A DNA stretch of 64,000 bases from Clostridium puniceum (GTDB lineage: Bacteria; Bacillota; Clostridia; Clostridiales; Clostridiaceae). The position numbers and the translations under genes are program-made. Below are positions 25,617 through 33,303 of the stretch, piece after piece; positions within the stretch are counted from its first letter, which is position 1, and each line of letters opens with the position of its first letter. Under the pieces are notes generated by a model, which was given only the letters and a program-made list of their open reading frames with translations, did not search any database and had not been told where the DNA came from. Location: the NCBI RefSeq assembly GCF_002006345.1, contig NZ_LZZM01000201.1, forward strand, positions 61,670-125,669, in the 5' to 3' direction.

Positions 25617-26393
25617 TTAAAAATTATTCATTATGCTATCCCACATCATCTTACCACACTTTGCAAGAGTTACTGTTCCATATACACTATTAGGAATTCC
25701 CATTGAAAGAACAGTAAATGAGAATGAACCTTTGGGAAGATGAATTAATGCTGTATCATTTTCAACATTAGCCTTATCCCCCGTTTTACTTGAGATTTCA
25801 TATTTTAAATCATCTGGTATATAAAGAGCTAATTTATTCTTCATTTGCTGTCTTTGTAATATATCCATAAGCATTGTGCTATTTTTCTCATTTAAAAAAC
25901 TTGAATTGTATAAATGCTTCCATACTTTTGATAAATCTAAAGCACTTGTTATATTTTCAATTCCACTACTTACCGCTCTTTCATCTGATGTCTTTCTATT
26001 TAATTTAGTATTTTTTAATCCTTGAGCTTCTAGATCTTCATTTATAGTATCTATTCCAACTATATCTATAAGCTTATTAGCAGCCGTATTATCACTTTGT
26101 ATAAGCATTGCAACTAATAATTCAAATATAGTATATTCCCTATTATCAAATTCATGTAATATACCTGTTCCATAAACTTTATCTTCTTCTTCAATCTTTA
26201 TCTTATCTAAAAATGAACCCTTTTCATTTTCAACATGCTTTATTACAGATACTGCTATAGGAAGCTTCATACATCCAGCACTTGTCATCTGTACATTTTC
26301 ATTATATCCAAAACTAAAACCACTTTCTAAATCTTCAAAGAAAAATGCATATGTTCCTATTCTAGATTCTAAATACCTTTTAATTTCTTTCAT
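25617..26393 (-). CDS. Class A beta-lactamase-like protein without the usual catalytic serine
   Basis: A 258-residue protein of the beta-lactamase2 / serine hydrolase fold, cytoplasmic by sequence (no signal peptide). It has SDN in MLIQSDNTAANKL and KTG in ISSKTGDKANV, but where SxxK is expected the sequence is TSAGCMKLPIA: the residue three before Lys43 is Gly40, and the nearest serine is five before. So either another residue (Ser38 or Cys41) has taken over or the protein is no longer a serine hydrolase. GTG codons upstream at 26405 are in frame; the ATG at 26393 is preferred. It follows pfkA by 88 bases, perhaps co-transcribed. An antibiotic-resistance role is not indicated. Confidence 0.75.
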   Translation of the reverse strand: MKEIKRYLESRIGTYAFFFEDLESGFSFGYNENVQMTSAGCMKLPIAVSVIKHVENEKGSFLDKIKIEEEDKVYGTGILHEFDNREYTIFELLVAMLIQSDNTAANKLIDIVGIDTINEDLEAQGLKNTKLNRKTSDERAVSSGIENITSALDLSKVWKHLYNSSFLNEKNSTMLMDILQRQQMKNKLALYIPDDLKYEISSKTGDKANVENDTALIHLPKGSFSFTVLSMGIPNSVYGTVTLAKCGKMMWDSIMNNF

Positions 26394-26481
26394 AATACCC
26401 ACCACTTTCTAAAATACTCTTAATGTCATTAGGTATCTTATAAGTACCAATTTCTTTATTATTGTACTCATATTAAGCTAG

Positions 26482-27579
26482 TTAATCAGCAAATGATATA
26501 CCTATTTTCTTTGCTATAGTTACTAATTCTCCATTTGGATCTACTTTTTTATTGTTTCCAATTACATTTTCTAAACTATCATAAGTAATGTCATTACCTT
26601 TTAAGCATACCATACTGCCAAATTTACCTTCATTTATAAGTTCTACAGCAGCAACTCCATATCTTGTTGATAATATTCTGTCAAATGTACATGTAGTTCC
26701 ACCTCTTTGAATGTGACCAAGTACTGTGCATCTAACTTCTCTTTCCTTAACTATTTTTTCTAAATCCGCTGCTATCTTATTACCAATTCCACCAAGTCTA
26801 ATAGGATCTGGACTATCAGCTACTATTTTAGCTACCATAACTTCGCCATTTTTAGGTTTTGCACCTTCTGCAGCAACAATTATAGTAAATAATTTTCCAT
26901 TCTTTTTTCTTTCTTCTATTTTTTCTGCAATTTTATTTATATCATATGGAATTTCTGGCAATAAAATAACACTAGCAGAACCTGCTATTCCTGATTCTAA
27001 AGCTATAAATCCTGCATTTCTTCCCATAACTTCAAGAATCATAATTCTATGATGAGATTCTGCAGTTGTGTGTAATCTATCTAAAGCTTCTGTTGCTACC
27101 TCAAGTGATGTATTAAACCCAAACGTTATATCCGTTGATCCCAAATCATTATCTATAGTTTTTGGAACCCCTATTACATTAACTCCTTTTCTTGCAAAAT
27201 CTCTAGCAGATGTTAATGTACCATCTCCTCCAATTACTATTAAAACGTCTACACCTTCTTTTTTAAGATTTTCAACTGCTATATCAGATACATCTTTTTT
27301 AATATTTACACCGTTTTCCTCTACTGCATAATCAAATAAATTATCCTTATTTGAACTATAAAGTATAGTTCCTCCTTTTGACAAAAGACCTGATACAGTT
27401 GATAAATTTAATGGAATAAAATCATTGTTATATAATCCTCTATATCCAAATTTATATCCAATAACTTCATAGCCATAATTTAATATTGCTGATTTTGTTA
27501 CAGCTCTTATTACTGCATTTAACCCTGGACAGTCTCCTCCTCCAGTTAATAAAGCTATCTTTTTAATACCATTGGTCAT
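26482..27579 (-). CDS. pfkA: 6-phosphofructokinase family (Gly/Lys type)
   Basis: A 365-residue group A phosphofructokinase. N-terminal LLTGGGDCPGLNAVIRA, phosphoryl-donor loop IGGDGTLTSARDF and catalytic PKTIDNDLGSTDITFGFNT. Residue 120 after GGD is Gly (ATP-type), while Lys140 in PKTIDND is the residue usual in PPi-dependent enzymes; this Gly/Lys pair occurs in ATP-using enzymes of the mixed group, such as those of actinobacteria. ATP is thus the more likely donor, but PPi is not excluded. It feeds fructose-6-phosphate from the mannose route, among others, into glycolysis. Confidence 0.9.
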   Translation of the reverse strand: MTNGIKKIALLTGGGDCPGLNAVIRAVTKSAILNYGYEVIGYKFGYRGLYNNDFIPLNLSTVSGLLSKGGTILYSSNKDNLFDYAVEENGVNIKKDVSDIAVENLKKEGVDVLIVIGGDGTLTSARDFARKGVNVIGVPKTIDNDLGSTDITFGFNTSLEVATEALDRLHTTAESHHRIMILEVMGRNAGFIALESGIAGSASVILLPEIPYDINKIAEKIEERKKNGKLFTIIVAAEGAKPKNGEVMVAKIVADSPDPIRLGGIGNKIAADLEKIVKEREVRCTVLGHIQRGGTTCTFDRILSTRYGVAAVELINEGKFGSMVCLKGNDITYDSLENVIGNNKKVDPNGELVTIAKKIGISFAD

Positions 27580-28036
27580 TTCTAAATCCCCCTATACCAT
27601 AATCTTCATTTGAAAATAGTAGGAAAGTAAATTATCATTATTTTCTGACTATTTACTTAATAATATCACAAACTTTAATTTATGAAAAGTATTAATTTAC
27701 AATATATTCTTTTTCTTACGAAATAATTGAAATTCATTTATTTCAGATTTATCTCCTCTTTTTATTTTTTATTCTCAACTATATTTTAATTACATAACTT
27801 CTAATTAATCAGCTAAATTAAAGTCCTGTACTTTAAATAATGACCTATGTTTTATGTATGAAAATCTACAAATATTTCAATTACAAATCTATATAGAATC
27901 AATCACGCAAGTACAAATTTTATAAAAAAATCCTTTTGAAACATGTATATTCATAATTAAAATAAAAATAGAATGCTTCAAAACATTAATCAAAACTTTA
28001 CAATTAATATTTTTAAACCATTCCATTTTTTATATT
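27580..28036. other. Gene-free stretch between uppP and pfkA
   Basis: 457 AT-rich bases. The only structure I can see is a perfect inverted repeat TTAAAGT-CCTGT-ACTTTAA at 27818-27836. It should include the pfkA promoter; no open frame with a ribosome site is present. Confidence 0.4.
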
Positions 28037-28891
28037 CTATATTTTTAATAAACCAAATGACATAAGTATAGCAAATACTATACCAGCACCTATTCTATAT
28101 ACTGCAAATACTCTCATAGGTCTCTTCTTTAAATATGAAACAAACTTTTCCATGACAACTATTGATACTACAAAAGCTACAATAAATCCTACTATTAATG
28201 CAATCCAAAGTGTTGCATTCATGCCGCTCAAGTCAAATTCTAACAAGTCCTTTGCTGATGCTGCTACCATAGCTGGAATAGCTAAGAAAAATGAAAATTC
28301 GGCAGCTACAGGTGTTGAAAGACCAGCAATCCATCCTCCCATAATAGTTGAAGCACTTCTTGACATTCCAGGCCATACTGAAAGTACTTGGAATGCACCT
28401 ACTTTTAATGCTTGAATTGGGGTTATACTATCTAAATTTCTAACAGCATGCTTTTTATTCTTTCTAAACTTATTTTCTATCACTATGAGTAAAATACCAC
28501 CAACTATAAATCCTATTACTACCATTTGAGGATTAAACAAGCTTTTTATTTGCTTATAAAATATCACTCCTACAATTCCCATTGGAATACATCCAATTAG
28601 AACATTTATACCAAAATTAAATCCAGTTTTTCCTTCCTTACCTTTTGTAAATATATAAGTAAAGAATTCTATTACACTATCCTTTATCTTTTTCCAATAT
28701 AAATATACTACAGCAAGTATTGCTCCAAGTTGAATTACAACTTCAAACATCTTAACAAAGTCACCTTCAAACTTAATTATGCTTGATGCCAATATCATAT
28801 GTCCTGTAGAAGAAACTGGAATAAATTCTGTAAGTCCTTCAATTATAGCTATTATAATAGCTTTTATTATAAATAAAATGTCTATTCCCAT
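28037..28891 (-). CDS. uppP: Undecaprenyl-diphosphatase (BacA type)
   Basis: A 284-residue membrane protein with about eight hydrophobic helices that removes a phosphate from undecaprenyl diphosphate outside the membrane, recycling the lipid carrier of wall and polysaccharide synthesis. Both signature loops are present: EGLTEFIPVSSTGHMI near the N-terminus and PGMSRSASTIMGGW in the middle. AGAGAGTG ahead of the ATG. It may support the polysaccharide genes at 45-52 kb, though the function is general. Confidence 0.95.
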   Translation of the reverse strand: MGIDILFIIKAIIIAIIEGLTEFIPVSSTGHMILASSIIKFEGDFVKMFEVVIQLGAILAVVYLYWKKIKDSVIEFFTYIFTKGKEGKTGFNFGINVLIGCIPMGIVGVIFYKQIKSLFNPQMVVIGFIVGGILLIVIENKFRKNKKHAVRNLDSITPIQALKVGAFQVLSVWPGMSRSASTIMGGWIAGLSTPVAAEFSFFLAIPAMVAASAKDLLEFDLSGMNATLWIALIVGFIVAFVVSIVVMEKFVSYLKKRPMRVFAVYRIGAGIVFAILMSFGLLKI

Positions 28892-29168
28892 TAAAATTCA
28901 CTCTCTTTCATTATTTATATAGTTACCTGTAAAATTATTCAATTATTTTTTAATCATGCTCTTTATTTTAAACTAATTTAATCTTTTTCATATTTAATTA
29001 TCTTTCAATTTCATTACAATTTTGAAAGATTACATTATTTTCTAGTTTTATTTTATTAACCTATAAGCTACTTACTAAAACAACACATCCATAAGAAGTT
29101 TGTCCTTTTAATCTTGCTAAAATGATTTGTAACTTCTAATCAGTATAAATAATTTTCAATCTGTATCA

Positions 29169-29207
29169 ATAATGAAGGAGCAACTTTTTAGTTCCTCCTC
29201 CATTATT
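29169..29207 (-). terminator. Hairpin after manA
   Basis: AATAATGGAGGAGGAACT and AGTTGCTCCTTCATTATT pair with a few mismatches around AAAA on the minus strand; the T-run is weak. It lies directly behind the manA stop. The rest of the 28892-29208 gap shows nothing else. Confidence 0.6.
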
Positions 29208-29208
29208 T

Positions 29209-30186
29209 CTATTTTTCTATTATGCTAAGTACATCTTTTTCTTCATTTTTTAAATTAGGTACATAGCTTTTTAATAGTGTAAAATTACCTATTAGTTCAT
29301 AATGACCAAGAGCTGCTGGAATGAAAATACTATCTCCCATAAGTATTTTTTCTTCACCGCCATTATATTTTATAATACCATTACCTTCAACACAGGTAAA
29401 CAAGTAAAATCTCTCTTTATTACTCTTCTCTTTTGCATATGTATTAATTTTATATTTTTGTATTGTAAAATATTCTCCTAAACAAAGGTATGTTTTATCA
29501 TATCCTTCTTTTTGCATCAATATTCCTTTTGAATTTTCTCCTTTAAGAGAAAAATCTATTACTTCTAATGCTTTTTCTACATGTATTTCTCTGCCTCTAT
29601 TGTAATCATAAACTCTATATGTTGTATCACTATTTTGTTGAATTTCAGCTATTAAAACTCCTTCACATATAGCATGAACAAGTCCACTTTGAACATAGAA
29701 AAAATCACCTTTTTTAACTGGAATCTTATTTAAATATTGATCTAAATTTCCTTCACTAATTGCTTTTCTAAATGTTTCTTTATCACAATCTTTTGTCCCA
29801 ACTATTAATGAAGCACCTTCTTCAGCATCAACTACATACCAAGCTTCTGTCTTTCCAGAATCTTTTTCAACTCTATTAGCGTATTCATCATTAGGATGAA
29901 CTTGAACTGAAAGCTTATCTTGCGCAGTTATTAATTTAATTAAAAGCGGAAATTCTTTTGTATCTATTTCTGCTCCTAAAAGATCTGTGCCATAAAGTTT
30001 TATAATTTCATCAAAAGTTTTACCTTTTAATTCACCATTTTTAACTTTACCAGTTCCATTTTTATGACAAGCTATATCCCAGCTTTCACCTATTACTCCT
30101 TTTGGAACATTATCTCTAAACCTCTGTAAATCTTTTCCTCCCCATATTCTTTCATAATACAAATTTTCAAATTTAATTGGATACAT
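29209..30186 (-). CDS. manA: Mannose-6-phosphate isomerase, class I
   Basis: A 325-residue cupin enzyme that interconverts mannose-6-phosphate and fructose-6-phosphate. Zinc ligands are in VQVHPNDEYA, the histidine of YVQSGLVHAICEG, and the glutamate region before EIQQNSDTTYRVYDYNR with its arginine. Length and MYPIKFENLYYERIWGG match the Bacillus ManA type. It lies at the downstream end of the mannoside island, behind the ROK kinase and a TPR gene, which together complete a mannose-to-glycolysis route. Confidence 0.93.
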   Translation of the reverse strand: MYPIKFENLYYERIWGGKDLQRFRDNVPKGVIGESWDIACHKNGTGKVKNGELKGKTFDEIIKLYGTDLLGAEIDTKEFPLLIKLITAQDKLSVQVHPNDEYANRVEKDSGKTEAWYVVDAEEGASLIVGTKDCDKETFRKAISEGNLDQYLNKIPVKKGDFFYVQSGLVHAICEGVLIAEIQQNSDTTYRVYDYNRGREIHVEKALEVIDFSLKGENSKGILMQKEGYDKTYLCLGEYFTIQKYKINTYAKEKSNKERFYLFTCVEGNGIIKYNGGEEKILMGDSIFIPAALGHYELIGNFTLLKSYVPNLKNEEKDVLSIIEK

Positions 30187-30214
30187 AATTATCCCCCTTT
30201 AATAGTAAAATAAA

Positions 30215-32020
30215 TTAATAGAATAGTTTAAGATCAGGTACCTTTAGTGTTGCTCCATTTCTCTTATTATACGCCTTAGACAATTCTTTAACTCTATTAT
30301 AATTTTCAGTTATTATTTCTCTATCCTCTGTACTTGTTTCTTTAGTCATTCCATCATATGCAGCTTTTAAGTTTACCATACCTCTATCTATGTCTCCATC
30401 AACAGATATATAATAACATCCTGCATTGTTTAAAGTTAAAATATCATTTTTATCAATTGAATATGCCTTTCTTATTTCTTTTAATGCTTCATCATTTTTG
30501 TCTTTATTTAAATATACAGTTCCAAGAGCTCTATGATATTTAGGATCTTTATCATTAATAACTGTGCTTTTCTTTAATAATTCTATAGCATCATCCGGCT
30601 TTTGATTATTAAGGTTTATCAATGCCATATTATAATATATTTCAGGATCATTAGGTTTTATTCTAGCTGCTAAATCATAGTAATATAAAGCTCTTGAAGT
30701 ATTTTTTATTGTATTACCATAATATTCAGCTATTTTAATCATAATATTATAATTAAATGGTTCTTTATATAAAGCAGTTCTAAAATATGGTTCAGCTTCT
30801 TCACTTTTATTCTGTTTAGTCAATATTTCAGGTATCAAAAATCCATAGTTATCTGGATAATCTTTATTCATAACTATACTTTTAACACAATCCTTAAAAG
30901 CTTCAGCGTATTTTTGATTATTATAAGCTTGCCATGCTGCAGCATGATATCCTATAAATGATTTAGGATCATCCTTTATCACCTCGTCTAGAACATCTTT
31001 TGCTTTTTCTATTTCTCCCATATTTTGATACATGTTGGCTTTAATAAGCATTAAGTTTACATTTCCAACATCTTCATCGTCTAACTTTTCAATCAATTCA
31101 TCAGCTTTTTCTGCTGAATCCTTACTCATAGAATAAATTTTTGCCATCCACATTTTATATACAAGTTCATTAGGTTCTTTGCCTTCAAATTTAGAAATTC
31201 TATCTACAATATCTGTTTTGTTATAATCTGTAATTTGCGCTATAACATCAAATACCTTCACTTCATTTTTATCTTTATACCAAGCATCTTTTAACAAAGC
31301 AAATCCTTCATCAAAGTCATCAACTAACATATTCATTCTAGCTATAACAGCTAAATCACTTGCTGATTCATTATCTATCTGATAAATATCAACTATTTCT
31401 TTTGCTTTATCCTTCTTACCATTTACCAAATAAATAGTAGTCATTGTTCGTAGTAAGTTCTTATCTGTTGGATATTTTCTTAAGAATACTTCTCCATATT
31501 CTAAAGATTTTTTATATTCACCATTCATAAGTGTTGTAAATACTATCAAATTCATCAGCTCTTTATCTTTAGCTTCAAGGTTCTCATCTTTTTCCTTGTC
31601 CTTATCTTTTTTAGTATCTACAAGCTTATTCCTAGCTTCATAAACTTTTTCAATAAGCTCATTTGATTTTGCAAATTCACCCTTAACAGAATAAATTTCT
31701 GCAATTTTCATATTCCATATTGGCCAATCTTTTTCGCTTTCCTGCATTTTTGTATATTCTGCAACTGCTATATCATACTTTTTATTATAAAAAGCTGTTT
31801 CTGCTGAATTAGCCGCTATAGATGCTTCTACTTCCTTTTTCCCCATAAGAGATTTTAAAGTTGCAGTAATTCCTACTGATATGCTTAAACAAAGAATCAT
31901 TGTTATAACTGGAATAAAATATTTATTCTTTTTTAAAGTGGTTATACTTTTTTTAACTTGTTCTCGCTCAAAAATTGCATGAATTAAATGATTTATATAT
32001 TCTTTAACTGGTTTTTCCAT
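30215..32020 (-). CDS. Membrane-anchored tetratricopeptide-repeat protein
   Basis: A 601-residue protein with a short cytoplasmic N-terminus, one transmembrane helix (residues about 31-60, YFIPVITMILCLSISVGITA) and a large repeat domain. TPR units are clear in the C-terminal half, for example PEIYYNMALINLNNQKPDDA and DPKYHRALGTVYLNKDKND. A charged stretch rich in K/D/E (TKKDKDKEKDENLEAKDKE) separates the first repeats. The function is unknown; TPR proteins assemble complexes. It lies 28 bases before manA in the same direction, which need not mean a role in mannose use. Confidence 0.8.
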   Translation of the reverse strand: MEKPVKEYINHLIHAIFEREQVKKSITTLKKNKYFIPVITMILCLSISVGITATLKSLMGKKEVEASIAANSAETAFYNKKYDIAVAEYTKMQESEKDWPIWNMKIAEIYSVKGEFAKSNELIEKVYEARNKLVDTKKDKDKEKDENLEAKDKELMNLIVFTTLMNGEYKKSLEYGEVFLRKYPTDKNLLRTMTTIYLVNGKKDKAKEIVDIYQIDNESASDLAVIARMNMLVDDFDEGFALLKDAWYKDKNEVKVFDVIAQITDYNKTDIVDRISKFEGKEPNELVYKMWMAKIYSMSKDSAEKADELIEKLDDEDVGNVNLMLIKANMYQNMGEIEKAKDVLDEVIKDDPKSFIGYHAAAWQAYNNQKYAEAFKDCVKSIVMNKDYPDNYGFLIPEILTKQNKSEEAEPYFRTALYKEPFNYNIMIKIAEYYGNTIKNTSRALYYYDLAARIKPNDPEIYYNMALINLNNQKPDDAIELLKKSTVINDKDPKYHRALGTVYLNKDKNDEALKEIRKAYSIDKNDILTLNNAGCYYISVDGDIDRGMVNLKAAYDGMTKETSTEDREIITENYNRVKELSKAYNKRNGATLKVPDLKLFY

Positions 32021-32203
32021 GAATAAATCACACCTTACTTTTCTTATGAGTTTATACCTAAACTCTATTCTACCAAAGTTTGATACAAAAATCTACATTT
32101 TACATGATATTCCAGTATTAAAAATAACATTTAAACAAATATTTTCTCAAATAATTATATTCTTTCCCAAAACAATCTAGCCGCAAATTTCTCAGTATTT
32201 ATA

Positions 32204-33082
32204 TTAGAGCATTGCCGCTCCAATTAAACCTGCGTCATCTCCCATTTTTGCTATTCGTATATTTACTATTTCTGAATTTGAAACTTTTGTTTTAACACAC
32301 TTAATGATTTTAGGTAATAGATAAGTATTATATATTAGTACGGCACCTCCAATAACTATAATTTCCGGATCTACTACTGTAATAACATTTGCAATACCTA
32401 TAGATATATTTTCTATCCAATTATCTATTATACTAACTGCTTTTCTATCATTATTTTTATAATAATCAAATACTTCTTTTGTTGTTAATGTGCTTCCATA
32501 AATATTTGATGCTATTCTTGCTATATTTATTCCACTACATTGGCTCTCTAATCCACCTTTATTTAAGTCTGAATGACTATACTTATCTTCATTTATAATC
32601 ATATTATGTATTTCTCCAGCTTGGTCATGAGCTCCATTGACAATTTTTCCATTCATAATTAAAGCTCCACCAACACCAGTAGAAACAGTTACATAAAATG
32701 ATGATATATATCCTTTAGCACTTCCAAATAAATTTTCTGCAAGACCTGCTACATTTGCATCATTATTTACTTTAACAGGTTTATTTAGTTTTTTATTTAA
32801 ATATTCTGCTACATTAAAATTTTCCCATCCCTTTAAATTAGGAGGATTAATTATTTTCCCTATTTTTAAATTCAATGGTCCTGGTGCTCCTACTCCTACT
32901 TTATCAATATCAAAATCTTTCCATACTGTTTTAATATGATTAACTAACTTATCTAAATTATAACATCCTCCTTTTGACACTTCATTTTCAGTTTTAAAAT
33001 GTTCTATTACATCTCCATACTTTGAAATAATAGCCGCCCTTAAATTTGTTCCTCCAATATCAATTCCAATTAAATATCCCAT
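32204..33082 (-). CDS. ROK-family sugar kinase (mannokinase/glucokinase-like)
   Basis: A 292-residue kinase with the ATP site LIGIDIGGTNLRAAI, the catalytic VNNDANVAGLAENLFG and VSTGVGGALIMNG, and the typical GHDQAGEIHNMI glutamate/histidine. The ROK zinc motif CxCGxxGCxE is lost (GGLESQCSG instead), so it lacks the structural zinc. It probably phosphorylates mannose or glucose released by the adjacent GH38 mannosidase; substrate choice is inferred from context. AAGGAGG precedes the ATG. Confidence 0.85.
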   Translation of the reverse strand: MGYLIGIDIGGTNLRAAIISKYGDVIEHFKTENEVSKGGCYNLDKLVNHIKTVWKDFDIDKVGVGAPGPLNLKIGKIINPPNLKGWENFNVAEYLNKKLNKPVKVNNDANVAGLAENLFGSAKGYISSFYVTVSTGVGGALIMNGKIVNGAHDQAGEIHNMIINEDKYSHSDLNKGGLESQCSGINIARIASNIYGSTLTTKEVFDYYKNNDRKAVSIIDNWIENISIGIANVITVVDPEIIVIGGAVLIYNTYLLPKIIKCVKTKVSNSEIVNIRIAKMGDDAGLIGAAML

Positions 33083-33128
33083 TATTAATTTCCTCCTTGT
33101 ATAATTTAAGCTTATATTTAATTATATT

Positions 33129-33161
33129 AAAAGGTTGAACATTATTACTATTCAACCTTTT
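33129..33161 (-). terminator. Terminator or attenuating hairpin between mannosidase and kinase
   Basis: The perfect 11-base arms AAAAGGTTGAA / TTCAACCTTTT with an 11-base loop end in TTTTAATAT on the minus strand. Confidence 0.75.
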
Positions 33162-33303
33162 AACTTCATTATTTTTATTAAAATTTTTATTATATATGTT
33201 CTAAAAAATTTTGTTCATTAAGATTTAATTTCTATATTAGAGTGATTAGATAAGACAACCAACTAAATTATGAACTTTCTTAATTAGAACTTATATATTT
33301 AAA

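Noticed and set aside
25617..26393. Beta-lactam resistance gene
   Set aside because: No signal peptide and no SxxK serine; resistance is not supported.
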